Assembly: GCA_964582365.1 (NCBI GenBank)
Contig: CAZOQV010000001.1
Coordinates: forward strand, 1 to 64,000
Direction of reading: 5' to 3'
Origin: WARW01 sp964582365
Lineage (GTDB): Bacteria; Patescibacteriota; Microgenomatia; UBA12405
DNA: 64,000 nt
In this document: piece after piece, positions 35,753-43,908 of the stretch
Position numbering within the stretch: position 1 is the first letter of the stretch
Layout of the letters: every line of letters starts with the position of its first letter
Translations under genes and position numbers: made by a program
The notes under the pieces: model-generated
Told to the model about the DNA's origin: nothing
Databases searched by the model: none
The model's input: the letters and a program-made list of their open reading frames with translations, nothing else

Positions 35753-35758
35753 TATCAT
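35753..35758 (+). promoter_or_regulatory. Candidate -10 box for the UbiA-family gene
   Basis: TATCAT lies 7 nt before the ATG at 35766. Confidence 0.3.
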
Positions 35759-35765
35759 TATTCAA

Positions 35766-36695
35766 ATGTCAGGAATATTTTTTTTTAACGCTGTATCAAG
35801 AGAAATTCGTGTTTCTCAATGGATAAAAAATTTAAGTATTTTTTCGGCTATCATCTTAAATGGTCAACTTCTTAATCCTCTACTTTTTTGGAAGACTTTT
35901 TTTGCCTTTATTGCTTTTTGTTTATTGTCCTCTTCTTCTTATATCGTCAATGATCTTTTTGATGTTAAAAAAGATCGACTACACCCTGTCAAAAAAAACC
36001 GTCCCATTGCTCATGGTGATATCTCGGAAGCAACCGGAATTTTTTTGGCTTTCCTTCTTCTTTTTTTAGGGCTAGGAATAACTATCTTTATTAGTTATGG
36101 GTTTTTTATCCTTTCTCTTGTTTTTGTTTTACTTCAATATTCCTATTCTCTGTTTTTAAAAAAGAAGGCCATTATCGACATCATGGGAATTGCTTTGTTT
36201 TTTATAATTCGTGCTTATGCCGGTGAAGTCGTTACTGGTTATCATCTTCCCATTTGGATCATGCTAACTGTTATCTTTTTATCTTTATTTATCGCTAGTG
36301 GAAAACGTCGTAGCGAATTGGTAAATATTGGTACTAAAACTCGTTCGGCTTTGGCTGGTTACGGTAAAAGTTTATTAAATTTTTATACCACCATGTTTGC
36401 TGTTTGTACTTTAATAACCTACGCCATGTTTACTTTTTTGGAAGAATCAATCAGTTTCACTGGTTCTGGTATTTTACATAATTTTCTCTTGGAAAATTTT
36501 CCTAACGCTTTAAATCGTAAATGGTACATGGTCACCCTTTTACCGGTAATTTTTGGCATTATGCGCTATGGTCAAATAATTTTTGAAATGCAAGAAGGTG
36601 AGAGACCAGAAAGAATAGTTGCTCGTGATATGCCAATTTTATTTTCAGTTCTAATTTGGGGATTGATGATAATTGGTATTATCTATGTACTCTAA
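35766..36695 (+). CDS. UbiA-family polyprenyl-phosphate phosphoribosyltransferase-like enzyme
   Basis: A 309-residue membrane protein with about nine helices. The first prenyl-binding Asp motif is VNDLFDVKKDRLHPVKKNRP (about residues 61-80), and RVSQWIKNLSIF at the start is the RxxQWxKNLxxF signature of decaprenyl-phosphate phosphoribosyltransferases (mycobacterial Rv3806c family). These transfer phosphoribose from PRPP to a polyprenyl phosphate. It heads a cluster of GT-C glycosyltransferases, an SDR and a PAP2 phosphatase, fitting polyprenyl-phosphoryl-sugar donor synthesis. A plain UbiA prenyltransferase role in quinone synthesis is less likely, since no quinone genes are present. Confidence 0.75.
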   Translation: MSGIFFFNAVSREIRVSQWIKNLSIFSAIILNGQLLNPLLFWKTFFAFIAFCLLSSSSYIVNDLFDVKKDRLHPVKKNRPIAHGDISEATGIFLAFLLLFLGLGITIFISYGFFILSLVFVLLQYSYSLFLKKKAIIDIMGIALFFIIRAYAGEVVTGYHLPIWIMLTVIFLSLFIASGKRRSELVNIGTKTRSALAGYGKSLLNFYTTMFAVCTLITYAMFTFLEESISFTGSGILHNFLLENFPNALNRKWYMVTLLPVIFGIMRYGQIIFEMQEGERPERIVARDMPILFSVLIWGLMIIGIIYVL

Positions 36696-38277
36696 TAAAA
36701 TAAAAAAATTTCTAATTCCATTTTTTTTGATATTTCTGATTATTTTTACTCGCTTTTCTTTTCTCAATTGGGGTAACGGTTTTTTCTTTAATCCAGATGA
36801 AAATAATATGGCCAATGCTGTATTAAAAATGACTCCATCAGATCTTAATCCAAAATTTTTTGCCTATGGTCAATTCCCGCTTTTTTTAACTTTTTTTACC
36901 ACTCCTCTTCATAAATTTTCCACCATTATTTTAACTCTTCGTTTTTGGTCAGCCACTTTTTCTTCCCTGTCAATTTTATTTTTTTATCTTATTGCCAATC
37001 ATATTTTTAAATCTAAAAAATTAAACTACATTTTTACCTTATTATTAATTTTTACTCCGGGATTAATTCAATCTGCTCATTTTGGCACCACTGAATCGCT
37101 TTTAATTTTTGTTTTTTCTGTCAATATTTTTTTGTCTTTAAAATATTATCAAGATCAAAAAAAACTATATTTTCTATTTTCAATTTTAATCAGTGCTATC
37201 GGTCTTGGCTCTAAGATAACAGCTATATTCTTCATTTTACCTATCTATTTTTGTTTCTTTTTGATTTTTTTAAAAGATAAAAAAATTTTAAATTTTATTT
37301 TCACTGTTTTTATTTTCACTCTTCTAGTTTCACTTCTCTCACTCCTTTTTTCTCCATTTAACATCATAAAATTTTCAGATTTTAAATCATCAATGGTTTA
37401 CGAAACATCAGTGGCTACTGGTAAAACTCTAGTTTTTTACACTCGTCAATTTGAAAACTCATTACCTTACCTTTTTCAAATTAAAAAAGTTTTTCCATAT
37501 GCTAACGGTATTTTTATCTTCATTTTTTCTTTTATAGGATTTTATTTATTTCTTAAATCATATTTCTTAAACTTGCCCCGCAACTGCTGGGGTCATAAAT
37601 CAAATTTACTTTTAGTATTAATTCCTTCAATAATATATTTTGCTTATTCTGGTCAACTTTTTATTAAATGGTCTCGTTTTGTCTCACCTCTTTTTTTTAT
37701 TGCTCCGTTTTTTTGTCTTTTTATTTTTCAAAAAATTAAAAACAAATTTTTAACTTTAATTTTATTAATAATTATGATTACTCCTGGAGTTTATTTTTTC
37801 TCAAAATATTTTTCACCAGACATCAGAATTAATGCTTCTAATTGGATTAATTCAAATATCCCAGCAGATTCTTTTGTTTTATCTGAAGGCGGAAATGTTG
37901 TGGATATTCCTCTTTCAAATAACAAACTTCATATTAGTAATTTTGATTTTTATCAATTGGATTCAAATAATAGTTTTTTTAATAAATTGACCAATGATTT
38001 AACTTCGGCTGATTATATTTTTATTCCTTCTCGCCGGGTTTTTAAAAATCAAAATAATAAAAATTATCCAATATCACAAAAATATTATCAAAATTTATTT
38101 TCAGAAAATATCGGTTTTAAGGAAATAAAAATTATTAATAATCAAAAAGATTTATTTTTAAATTCTGAAAATGCTGAAGAAACTTGGTCTGTTTTTGATT
38201 CCCCCACTATTAGAATTTACAAAAAAGTTATCAATTTGTCTCCAGATGATTACCAAGAATTGTTTAAAAATAATTAA
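36685..38277 (+). CDS. GT-C family membrane glycosyltransferase (PMT/GT39-like)
   Basis: A 530-residue membrane protein with about ten helices. After the first helix it has the GT-C acidic motif FNPDENNMANA and then LNPKFFAYGQFPLF, shared with the next gene. GT-C enzymes use a polyprenyl-phosphate sugar donor to glycosylate an external acceptor. The C-terminal 150 residues are an extracellular domain. A GC-rich hairpin at 37574-37593 encodes LPRNCWG in an external loop and may be an inserted element. Start at the ATG at 36685, 11 nt inside the previous gene; an in-frame TTG at 36673 would add four residues. Confidence 0.75.
   Translation: MYSNKIKKFLIPFFLIFLIIFTRFSFLNWGNGFFFNPDENNMANAVLKMTPSDLNPKFFAYGQFPLFLTFFTTPLHKFSTIILTLRFWSATFSSLSILFFYLIANHIFKSKKLNYIFTLLLIFTPGLIQSAHFGTTESLLIFVFSVNIFLSLKYYQDQKKLYFLFSILISAIGLGSKITAIFFILPIYFCFFLIFLKDKKILNFIFTVFIFTLLVSLLSLLFSPFNIIKFSDFKSSMVYETSVATGKTLVFYTRQFENSLPYLFQIKKVFPYANGIFIFIFSFIGFYLFLKSYFLNLPRNCWGHKSNLLLVLIPSIIYFAYSGQLFIKWSRFVSPLFFIAPFFCLFIFQKIKNKFLTLILLIIMITPGVYFFSKYFSPDIRINASNWINSNIPADSFVLSEGGNVVDIPLSNNKLHISNFDFYQLDSNNSFFNKLTNDLTSADYIFIPSRRVFKNQNNKNYPISQKYYQNLFSENIGFKEIKIINNQKDLFLNSENAEETWSVFDSPTIRIYKKVINLSPDDYQELFKNN
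37574..37593. repeat. GC-rich hairpin inside the first GT-C gene
   Basis: CCCCGC (37576-37581) and GCTGGGG (37586-37592) can pair with one bulge. The segment is out of line with the AT-rich gene around it. It may be a small inserted palindrome. Confidence 0.35.
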
Positions 38278-40045
38278 AAAAAGAAAAAATATTTTTTTAT
38301 TAATATTAATTTTTTTGATATCTTTTTCTTTTAGAATCATCGGACTAAATTGGGATCAAGGTAACCATCTCCATCCAGACGAAAGGATGATTACTATGGT
38401 GGCAGAAAAAATTGCTTTTCCCACTATCGACCCCAAATTAACTTTAAGCGAAAAAGTTGGAATTTTGTTTGATTCCAAGTCTTCTCTTAATCCAAAATTT
38501 TTTGCCTACGGATCTTTTCCGATCTATTTACTAAAAGGAGTTTCTTATCTGCTTTCTTTTGTAGACCCGTCATTAGTCACTTACGGAAAAATGAATTTAG
38601 TCGGTCGTTTTTTATCAGCTATTTTTGATTCTTTAACAGTCATATTAATTTTTAAAATAACCTTACAAATTTTTAACTCAAATAAAAAGGCCCTATTTGC
38701 GGCTTTATTTTATTCTTTATCAATATTACCAATACAACTTTCTCACTTTTACGCTGTCGATACTCTCTTAACTTTTTTTATTTTTTTTACTCTATATCAC
38801 GCGATCTGTCTTTATCAAAAATTTAATTTTAGAAATGCTCTTTTTGTTGGAATTGGTTTTGGTCTTTCCTTGGCCACTAAAATAAGTGCCACTGTTTTAG
38901 TTTTTTCTCTAGGTATTGGTTTAATTGTTAGTATTTTTCTTTCACTTAAAAAAGAAATTTTTGGAGAAAATATCAGTTTTCTAAAGAAAATTAGAAAATA
39001 TTTAGGAAAAATATTTAGTCTTAAGTTTTGGAGTTTTAGAAAACAACATCAATTAAAAGACATATTTCTTTATTTTTTATTAATAATGTTTGTTACGGAA
39101 ATAGTTTTTATTGCTTTTCAGCCATTTGCCCTTTTTGATTTTAATGAATTTTGGAAACAACTTAATCAGCAAAAAGCCATGACAAAAAACGCTTTTATTT
39201 TTCCTTACACTCTTCAATATGTCAATACAATTCCCTATCTCTATCAACTAAAAAATATATTTTTATGGGGGTTAGGGCCAGTCTTTGGGATTTTTGCTTT
39301 GTTCGGCGGAATTTACACTTTTTTAAAATTAATTAAAGGCTTATTTACTCCGGGTAATGAAAAATCTGAAGGTTCTCAATTAATCATTTTTTCCTTTTTT
39401 ATTATTTATTTTTTAATTATTGGACGATTTGCTGTAAAGTTTAATCGTTATTGTTTACCACTTTATCCAATTTTTGCCATTTTTGCCTCCAACTTTATTT
39501 TTTCTCTTAAAAAGAAAAAATTAATTATTGTTTTTTCATTGTTTCATTTTTTGTGGTTATTTGCTTTTATGAATATTTACAAAGTTCCAAATACTCGTGT
39601 CTCTGCCACTGAATGGATTAAACAAAATGTTCCTGCGGGCAGTACTATTCTAAGAGAACATTGGGATGACGGTCTTCCTTTGGGTTATCATAATAATTTA
39701 AATTTAATCGAATTGCAGTTATATGATTCGGATAATAATCCCCAAAAATGGCCTTCGATTAAAAATTATTTAAATAAAGGCGACTATTTAATTATCGCCA
39801 GTAACCGACTTTATACTCCTCTCCAAAAACTAACCGATTGTAAAAATTTACCTAAAGATAAGTGTTATGTCACCACTGCCAATTATTATAAAGATTTATT
39901 TTCAGACAAATTAGGTTATTCTAAAGTAGCCGAATTTTCTAGTTATCCAAACATTTTTGGTTTAAATATCAACGATCAATCAGCTGACGAATCATTCACT
40001 GTTTATGATCATCCCAAAGTGATAATATTTAAAAATATTAATTAA
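38246..40045 (+). CDS. GT-C family membrane glycosyltransferase (PMT/GT39-like)
   Basis: A 599-residue paralogue of the preceding GT-C protein. It has the acidic motif LHPDERMITM after the first helix and LNPKFFAYGSFPIY, the same block as in the neighbour. About ten helices are visible and the C-terminal external domain includes NVPAGSTILREHWDDGLP. The two probably add sugars in the same pathway. The ATG at 38246 was chosen; it overlaps the previous gene by 32 nt. An earlier start at 38171 would overlap by 107 nt and put 25 unconserved residues ahead. Confidence 0.75.
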   Translation: MITKNCLKIIKKRKNIFLLILIFLISFSFRIIGLNWDQGNHLHPDERMITMVAEKIAFPTIDPKLTLSEKVGILFDSKSSLNPKFFAYGSFPIYLLKGVSYLLSFVDPSLVTYGKMNLVGRFLSAIFDSLTVILIFKITLQIFNSNKKALFAALFYSLSILPIQLSHFYAVDTLLTFFIFFTLYHAICLYQKFNFRNALFVGIGFGLSLATKISATVLVFSLGIGLIVSIFLSLKKEIFGENISFLKKIRKYLGKIFSLKFWSFRKQHQLKDIFLYFLLIMFVTEIVFIAFQPFALFDFNEFWKQLNQQKAMTKNAFIFPYTLQYVNTIPYLYQLKNIFLWGLGPVFGIFALFGGIYTFLKLIKGLFTPGNEKSEGSQLIIFSFFIIYFLIIGRFAVKFNRYCLPLYPIFAIFASNFIFSLKKKKLIIVFSLFHFLWLFAFMNIYKVPNTRVSATEWIKQNVPAGSTILREHWDDGLPLGYHNNLNLIELQLYDSDNNPQKWPSIKNYLNKGDYLIIASNRLYTPLQKLTDCKNLPKDKCYVTTANYYKDLFSDKLGYSKVAEFSSYPNIFGLNINDQSADESFTVYDHPKVIIFKNIN

Positions 40046-40057
40046 AATAATTAAAAA

Positions 40058-41098
40058 ATGAAACAAACTATATTTATAACCGGAGGATCGGGATTTTTAG
40101 GCATAAATATGGTTAGGTTTTTGTTAGAAAAAAAGAAAAATATTATAAATTACGATATTGCTGATTTTAATTATCCAGAGAAATCCAAAATTAAAAGCTA
40201 TCTTGCCGATATCAGAGATAAAGAGAAACTGACAAAGGCCATGAAAGGGGCGGATATTGTTTTACACTTTGCCGCTGCTTTACCGCTTTATTCTAAAGAG
40301 GATATTTTTTCCACCGAAATAGATGGCACTAGAAACGTTTTACAATCGGCATTTGAAAATGGAATTAAAAAAGTTATTTATATTTCTTCGACGGCAGTTT
40401 ATGGTATTCCAGATCATCACCCTATAGTTGAAACAGATAAATTAATTGGTGTTGGTCCCTACGGTGAATCTAAAATTAAGGCTGAAGAAATTTGTCGCCA
40501 ATTTCGCAAAGAAGGGATGTGTATTCCTATTCTTAGACCAAAATCATTTATAGGGCCAGAACGATTAGGTGTTTTTTCTTTATTTTATAATTGGGCCAAA
40601 GATGGTAAAAATTTTCCCTTAATTGGTAACGGTCGCAATCGTTATCAATTATTAGCAGTAATCGATTTGTGTCAAGCCGTTTGGGCGGTTATGAACGGCG
40701 AGGATAACAAAGTTAATGATGTTTTTAATATTGGTGCCAAAGAATTTAAAACCATGAAAGATGATTATCAATCAGTCCTTGATTATGCTGGTTTTGGTAA
40801 AAAAATTATCTGCTTTCCGGCCAAACCAGTTATTTTTACGCTTAAAGTATTAGAAGCACTTCATCTTTCTCCTTTTTATGCCTGGATTTATGAAACAGCC
40901 GCCAAAGATTCTTTTGTTTCTATCAAAAAAGCCGAAAAAATACTGAAATTTAACCCAAGATACTCCAATCAAGATGCCTTATTGGAAAATTACAAATGGT
41001 ACTTGAAAAATTTAGATCAATTTCAAAATACCACCGGTATTTCTCATCGTGTCCCCTGGAGCCAGGGCATTTTTAAAATAGTTAAAAATTTTTTCTAA
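40058..41098 (+). CDS. NAD-dependent epimerase/dehydratase (extended SDR)
   Basis: A 346-residue Rossmann enzyme. The nucleotide-binding motif is FITGGSGFLGINMV at the N-terminus; the catalytic triad is represented by YISSTAVYG (Ser) and PYGESKIKAE (YxxxK). LHFAAALPLYS and LRPKSFIGPERLG fit sugar-nucleotide or steroid-like epimerase/dehydratases. The substrate is unknown; its neighbours suggest a sugar destined for polyprenyl-phosphate carriers or surface glycans. Confidence 0.8.
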   Translation: MKQTIFITGGSGFLGINMVRFLLEKKKNIINYDIADFNYPEKSKIKSYLADIRDKEKLTKAMKGADIVLHFAAALPLYSKEDIFSTEIDGTRNVLQSAFENGIKKVIYISSTAVYGIPDHHPIVETDKLIGVGPYGESKIKAEEICRQFRKEGMCIPILRPKSFIGPERLGVFSLFYNWAKDGKNFPLIGNGRNRYQLLAVIDLCQAVWAVMNGEDNKVNDVFNIGAKEFKTMKDDYQSVLDYAGFGKKIICFPAKPVIFTLKVLEALHLSPFYAWIYETAAKDSFVSIKKAEKILKFNPRYSNQDALLENYKWYLKNLDQFQNTTGISHRVPWSQGIFKIVKNFF

Positions 41099-41107
41099 AA
41101 ATATTAT

Positions 41108-41116
41108 TGATATAAT
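41108..41116 (+). promoter_or_regulatory. Extended -10 box upstream of the PAP2 gene
   Basis: TG-A-TATAAT is a perfect extended -10, 27 nt before the ATG at 41144. A nearer TATAAA lies at 41135-41140. Confidence 0.45.
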
Positions 41117-41143
41117 TCAAGTCATAACCATACATATAAATAT

Positions 41144-41728
41144 ATGACTTTAGCTGTATTGAAAAAAAATTTTTTATTTTGGCAACCAAAAACAGATTGG
41201 TTTAAAAAAATATCAAAATACAAATATGGTAATTGTTTTTTAGTTTTTATAAATTACATTATTTGGATTTTTTTGTTTTTTGTTTCCTTTCTTTTAATTA
41301 AAGAACAAACAAACATTTTTTGGCAGTTATTTACCGCTACTTTTATCAGTGAAATAGTTGAAAAATTTTTAAAAGTTCAACCACTTTGGAGAAGACCACT
41401 TCATTTAGGTAATAATACTTTGCCAAATGGACTATTAAAATCTTGGTATAAAAAAGGAAGTTTTCCCTCCGGCCATGCCATAAAAGCCACTTTCTTTTTA
41501 CTTTTTGTCTTGCAATATTCTGGTATTATCAATCCTTTTATTTTTACAATTATTATTGTAGCTCTAGTTTTAATTCGTATTTTCCTTGGTCTTCACTATC
41601 CAATTGATGTTCTTGGAGGAATTCTCATTGGCATTCTCATTTGGATACCAGTTCATTTTTTAACTTTCCCTATTTTTTTAACCGAAATAATTAAGACCAT
41701 TTTTAATTTTGTTTTCTGTATTACTTGA
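41144..41728 (+). CDS. PAP2-superfamily membrane phosphatase
   Basis: A 194-residue membrane phosphatase. The three PAP2 signatures are KVQPLWRRPLH (about 78-88), GSFPSGHAIKA (about 106-116) and LGLHYPIDVLGG (about 149-160). In mycobacteria a PAP2 phosphatase (Rv3807c) next to the DPPR synthase gene removes the 5-phosphate from decaprenylphosphoryl-phosphoribose. The same pairing with the UbiA-like gene at 35766 suggests that role here. Recycling of undecaprenyl pyrophosphate is the main alternative. Confidence 0.85.
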   Translation: MTLAVLKKNFLFWQPKTDWFKKISKYKYGNCFLVFINYIIWIFLFFVSFLLIKEQTNIFWQLFTATFISEIVEKFLKVQPLWRRPLHLGNNTLPNGLLKSWYKKGSFPSGHAIKATFFLLFVLQYSGIINPFIFTIIIVALVLIRIFLGLHYPIDVLGGILIGILIWIPVHFLTFPIFLTEIIKTIFNFVFCIT

Positions 41729-41769
41729 AAAAACTTTATAACTTGATGAACTTGATAAACTAAACTATG
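41727..41769. repeat. Short repeat ending at the DUF2298 start codon
   Basis: Second copy of the repeat found before folD at 26257-26299. It shares AAAAACTTTATAACTTGAT and AACTTGATAAACTAAACT. An internal duplicate of AACTTGAT is added here. Confidence 0.65.
41753..41761 (+). promoter_or_regulatory. Repeat-borne extended -10 for the DUF2298 gene
   Basis: TGA-TAAACT lies 5 nt before the ATG at 41767, exactly as before folD. Confidence 0.4.
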
Positions 41770-43896
41770 TTGTCAGATTTAACTTTTATTCTTGCTTGGT
41801 GGTTTTTAATTTTTGTTTTAGGAATTATTTTTCTACCATTAACCACAGTTTTCTTTAAAAAGTTTTGGGACAAAGGATACATTTTTTCTAAAATAAGTTG
41901 TATTGCTGTCTTAACCTATTTGATTTTTATAGGCGGTATTTTTAAAGTTTTAACTTTCACAAATTTAAATTTATTTTTAATTTTATTTTTATTATTTTTA
42001 ATAAATTTATTTTTTCTTAAACATAAAAACAATTTTTCGGTTTTTAAAAAAACCATAAAAGAAAATTATAAAACTTTTATTTTTGAAGAAATTTTATTTC
42101 TTTTTATTTTAATAGCTTGGTCTTTTGTTCGTGGTTTTACTCCCGACATTGAAGGTCTAGAAAAATATATGGATTGGGGATTTATGAATTCTGCCTTAAA
42201 ATCCAAATTTTTACCACCACTAGATATGTGGTTTTCTGGTGAAATTATAAATTATTATTATTTTGGTCATTTAATTTTTGCTGTTTTAACCAAATTAAGT
42301 ACCATTAGCTCGGCCATTACCTACAATTTATCAATTGCCACTCTTTGTGCTCTTACTTTTGTATCTTCTTTTTCCATTGCCTCTAATTTAGTTTTTCTTT
42401 CCATAAAGAAAAATCTGCCCTCCTTGTCAAGGGAGGGTGTCCGTAGGACGGGTGGGTTTCGAAAAATAATTACTGCTGGACTAATCTCTGCTTTACTCTT
42501 AACCTTTGGAGGGAACCTCCATTCTGTTTACAAAATTACAAAAATAAATATTAAAGATAATGGCAAATTTGTTTTAACTCAAAAAGCCATTAATGATTCA
42601 ATTAATAAATATTGGTATCCCGACGCCACTCGTTTTATTGGTTACGACCCAGATGTTAAAGATAAAACCATCCATGAATTTCCTCTTTATAGTTTTGTAG
42701 TTTCTGATCTTCATGGTCATGTCAACGACATCCCCGTCATTTTATTTTTTATGGCCTTTTTAATAGCTATTAGTTTTTCTTCATCAAGTTTAATTAATGT
42801 TCTTTTGATTGTTGTTTCTGGCTTCACTTTGTCGATTGCCTACATGACCAACGCTTGGGATTTCGCTGTTTACGGTCTTTTATTTGCTTTTTTTACTCTT
42901 TTTTCAAACTTAAAAAACTCTAAAAATCCTATCGGAAAAACTTTTATTAATGGAATTTTAACTATTGCTTGTTGGTTTATTTTCTCTCTTCCTTTTTCTT
43001 TGAAATTTATTCCCATGGCCAGTGGTTTAAAACTTTCCGATGTCCATAGTCATTTTTATCAATTATTTATTTTGTATGGCGGTTTTTGGCTGATTTGCTT
43101 ACCGTTTTTAATATTATTTTTTAAAAAAATAATTTTTAGAAATTTGAAATTTGAAATTAGAAATTCAGATTTATTTGTCTTTGCCGCTATCACCACTGCC
43201 ACTCTTTTAATAATTATTCCTGAAATAATTTATTTAAAAGATATTTACATCTATGAATATCGTCGTGCTAATACTATGTTTAAATTAGTTTATCAGGCTT
43301 TTATTATGTACTCTCTGGTTTCTGGCTATGTTTTTTATAAAGTTAAAAGTCTATTAAAATCCAAATGGCTTAATGTTTTATATGGTTTATTGTTCGCCTT
43401 AGTTTTTTTTGTTCATATGATTTATCCCTATTTTGCCATTAAATCATTTTATGGATCTTTTAAAAATTACAAAGGTTTATGGGGTTTAAATTATTTAAAA
43501 AATGATTACGTTGATAATTTTGCCGCTATTAATTGGATTAATGAAAATATCTCTGGTCAACCAGTAATGCTAGAAGCAGTAGGCGATAGCTATACTACTT
43601 TTAACCAAGTTTCTGTCTCTACTGGACTACCAACTGTTCAAGGTTGGATTGTTCATGAATGGCTTTGGCGCGGTGGATATGACAAACCAAAACAACGGCA
43701 AGATGATGTTCAAAATATTTATGAAAATGAAAATACCGAAAGGTTAAAAATTTTAATTCAAAAATACAATATTAAATATATCTTTGTTGGCACCAAAGAA
43801 TACGAAAAATATCCTAAATTAAATGATAAAAATTTTAAAGAAATCGGGGGGCAAATTATTTTTCAGTCTGGTAAAACCAAAATTTACCGGCTATAG
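41767..43896 (+). CDS. DUF2298 family GT-C-like membrane protein
   Basis: A 709-residue protein with about 14-16 helices. The diagnostic IINYYYFGHLIFA (the YYY motif) at about residue 160, preceded by MDWGFMNSALKS and LPPLDMWFSGE, identifies the DUF2298 group, GT-C-like membrane enzymes of unknown specificity. SDLHGHVNDIP and YEYRRANTMFK are further conserved blocks. Two foreign-looking segments are read in frame: LPSLSREGVRRTGG (element at 42415-42460) and RNLKFEIRNSD (43138-43168), both in loops between helices. It closes the glycosylation locus. Confidence 0.8.
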   Translation: MLSDLTFILAWWFLIFVLGIIFLPLTTVFFKKFWDKGYIFSKISCIAVLTYLIFIGGIFKVLTFTNLNLFLILFLLFLINLFFLKHKNNFSVFKKTIKENYKTFIFEEILFLFILIAWSFVRGFTPDIEGLEKYMDWGFMNSALKSKFLPPLDMWFSGEIINYYYFGHLIFAVLTKLSTISSAITYNLSIATLCALTFVSSFSIASNLVFLSIKKNLPSLSREGVRRTGGFRKIITAGLISALLLTFGGNLHSVYKITKINIKDNGKFVLTQKAINDSINKYWYPDATRFIGYDPDVKDKTIHEFPLYSFVVSDLHGHVNDIPVILFFMAFLIAISFSSSSLINVLLIVVSGFTLSIAYMTNAWDFAVYGLLFAFFTLFSNLKNSKNPIGKTFINGILTIACWFIFSLPFSLKFIPMASGLKLSDVHSHFYQLFILYGGFWLICLPFLILFFKKIIFRNLKFEIRNSDLFVFAAITTATLLIIIPEIIYLKDIYIYEYRRANTMFKLVYQAFIMYSLVSGYVFYKVKSLLKSKWLNVLYGLLFALVFFVHMIYPYFAIKSFYGSFKNYKGLWGLNYLKNDYVDNFAAINWINENISGQPVMLEAVGDSYTTFNQVSVSTGLPTVQGWIVHEWLWRGGYDKPKQRQDDVQNIYENENTERLKILIQKYNIKYIFVGTKEYEKYPKLNDKNFKEIGGQIIFQSGKTKIYRL
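42415..42460. repeat. In-frame dispersed palindromic element in the DUF2298 gene
   Basis: A GC-rich element (CCCTCC-TTGTCAAGG-GAGGGT, then GTCCGTAGGAC and GGTGGGTTT) encoding LPSLSREGVRRTGGF. Two palindromes are visible: CCTCCTTGTCAAGGGAGG (imperfect) and GTCCGTAGGAC. It shares a core with 1392-1428. Confidence 0.65.
43138..43168. repeat. In-frame AATTTGAAATT-type repeat in the DUF2298 gene
   Basis: Tandem AATTTGAAATTTGAAATTAG-like sequence encoding NLKFEIRNS between membrane helices. The low-complexity repeat sits in a loop. Confidence 0.4.
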
Positions 43897-43908
43897 TTAA
43901 ATTTGCTC

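Noticed and set aside
34441..35765. Minus-strand open frames opposite the IPKTG surface protein
   Set aside because: They mirror Thr/Pro-rich codons and have no conserved motif or start signal.
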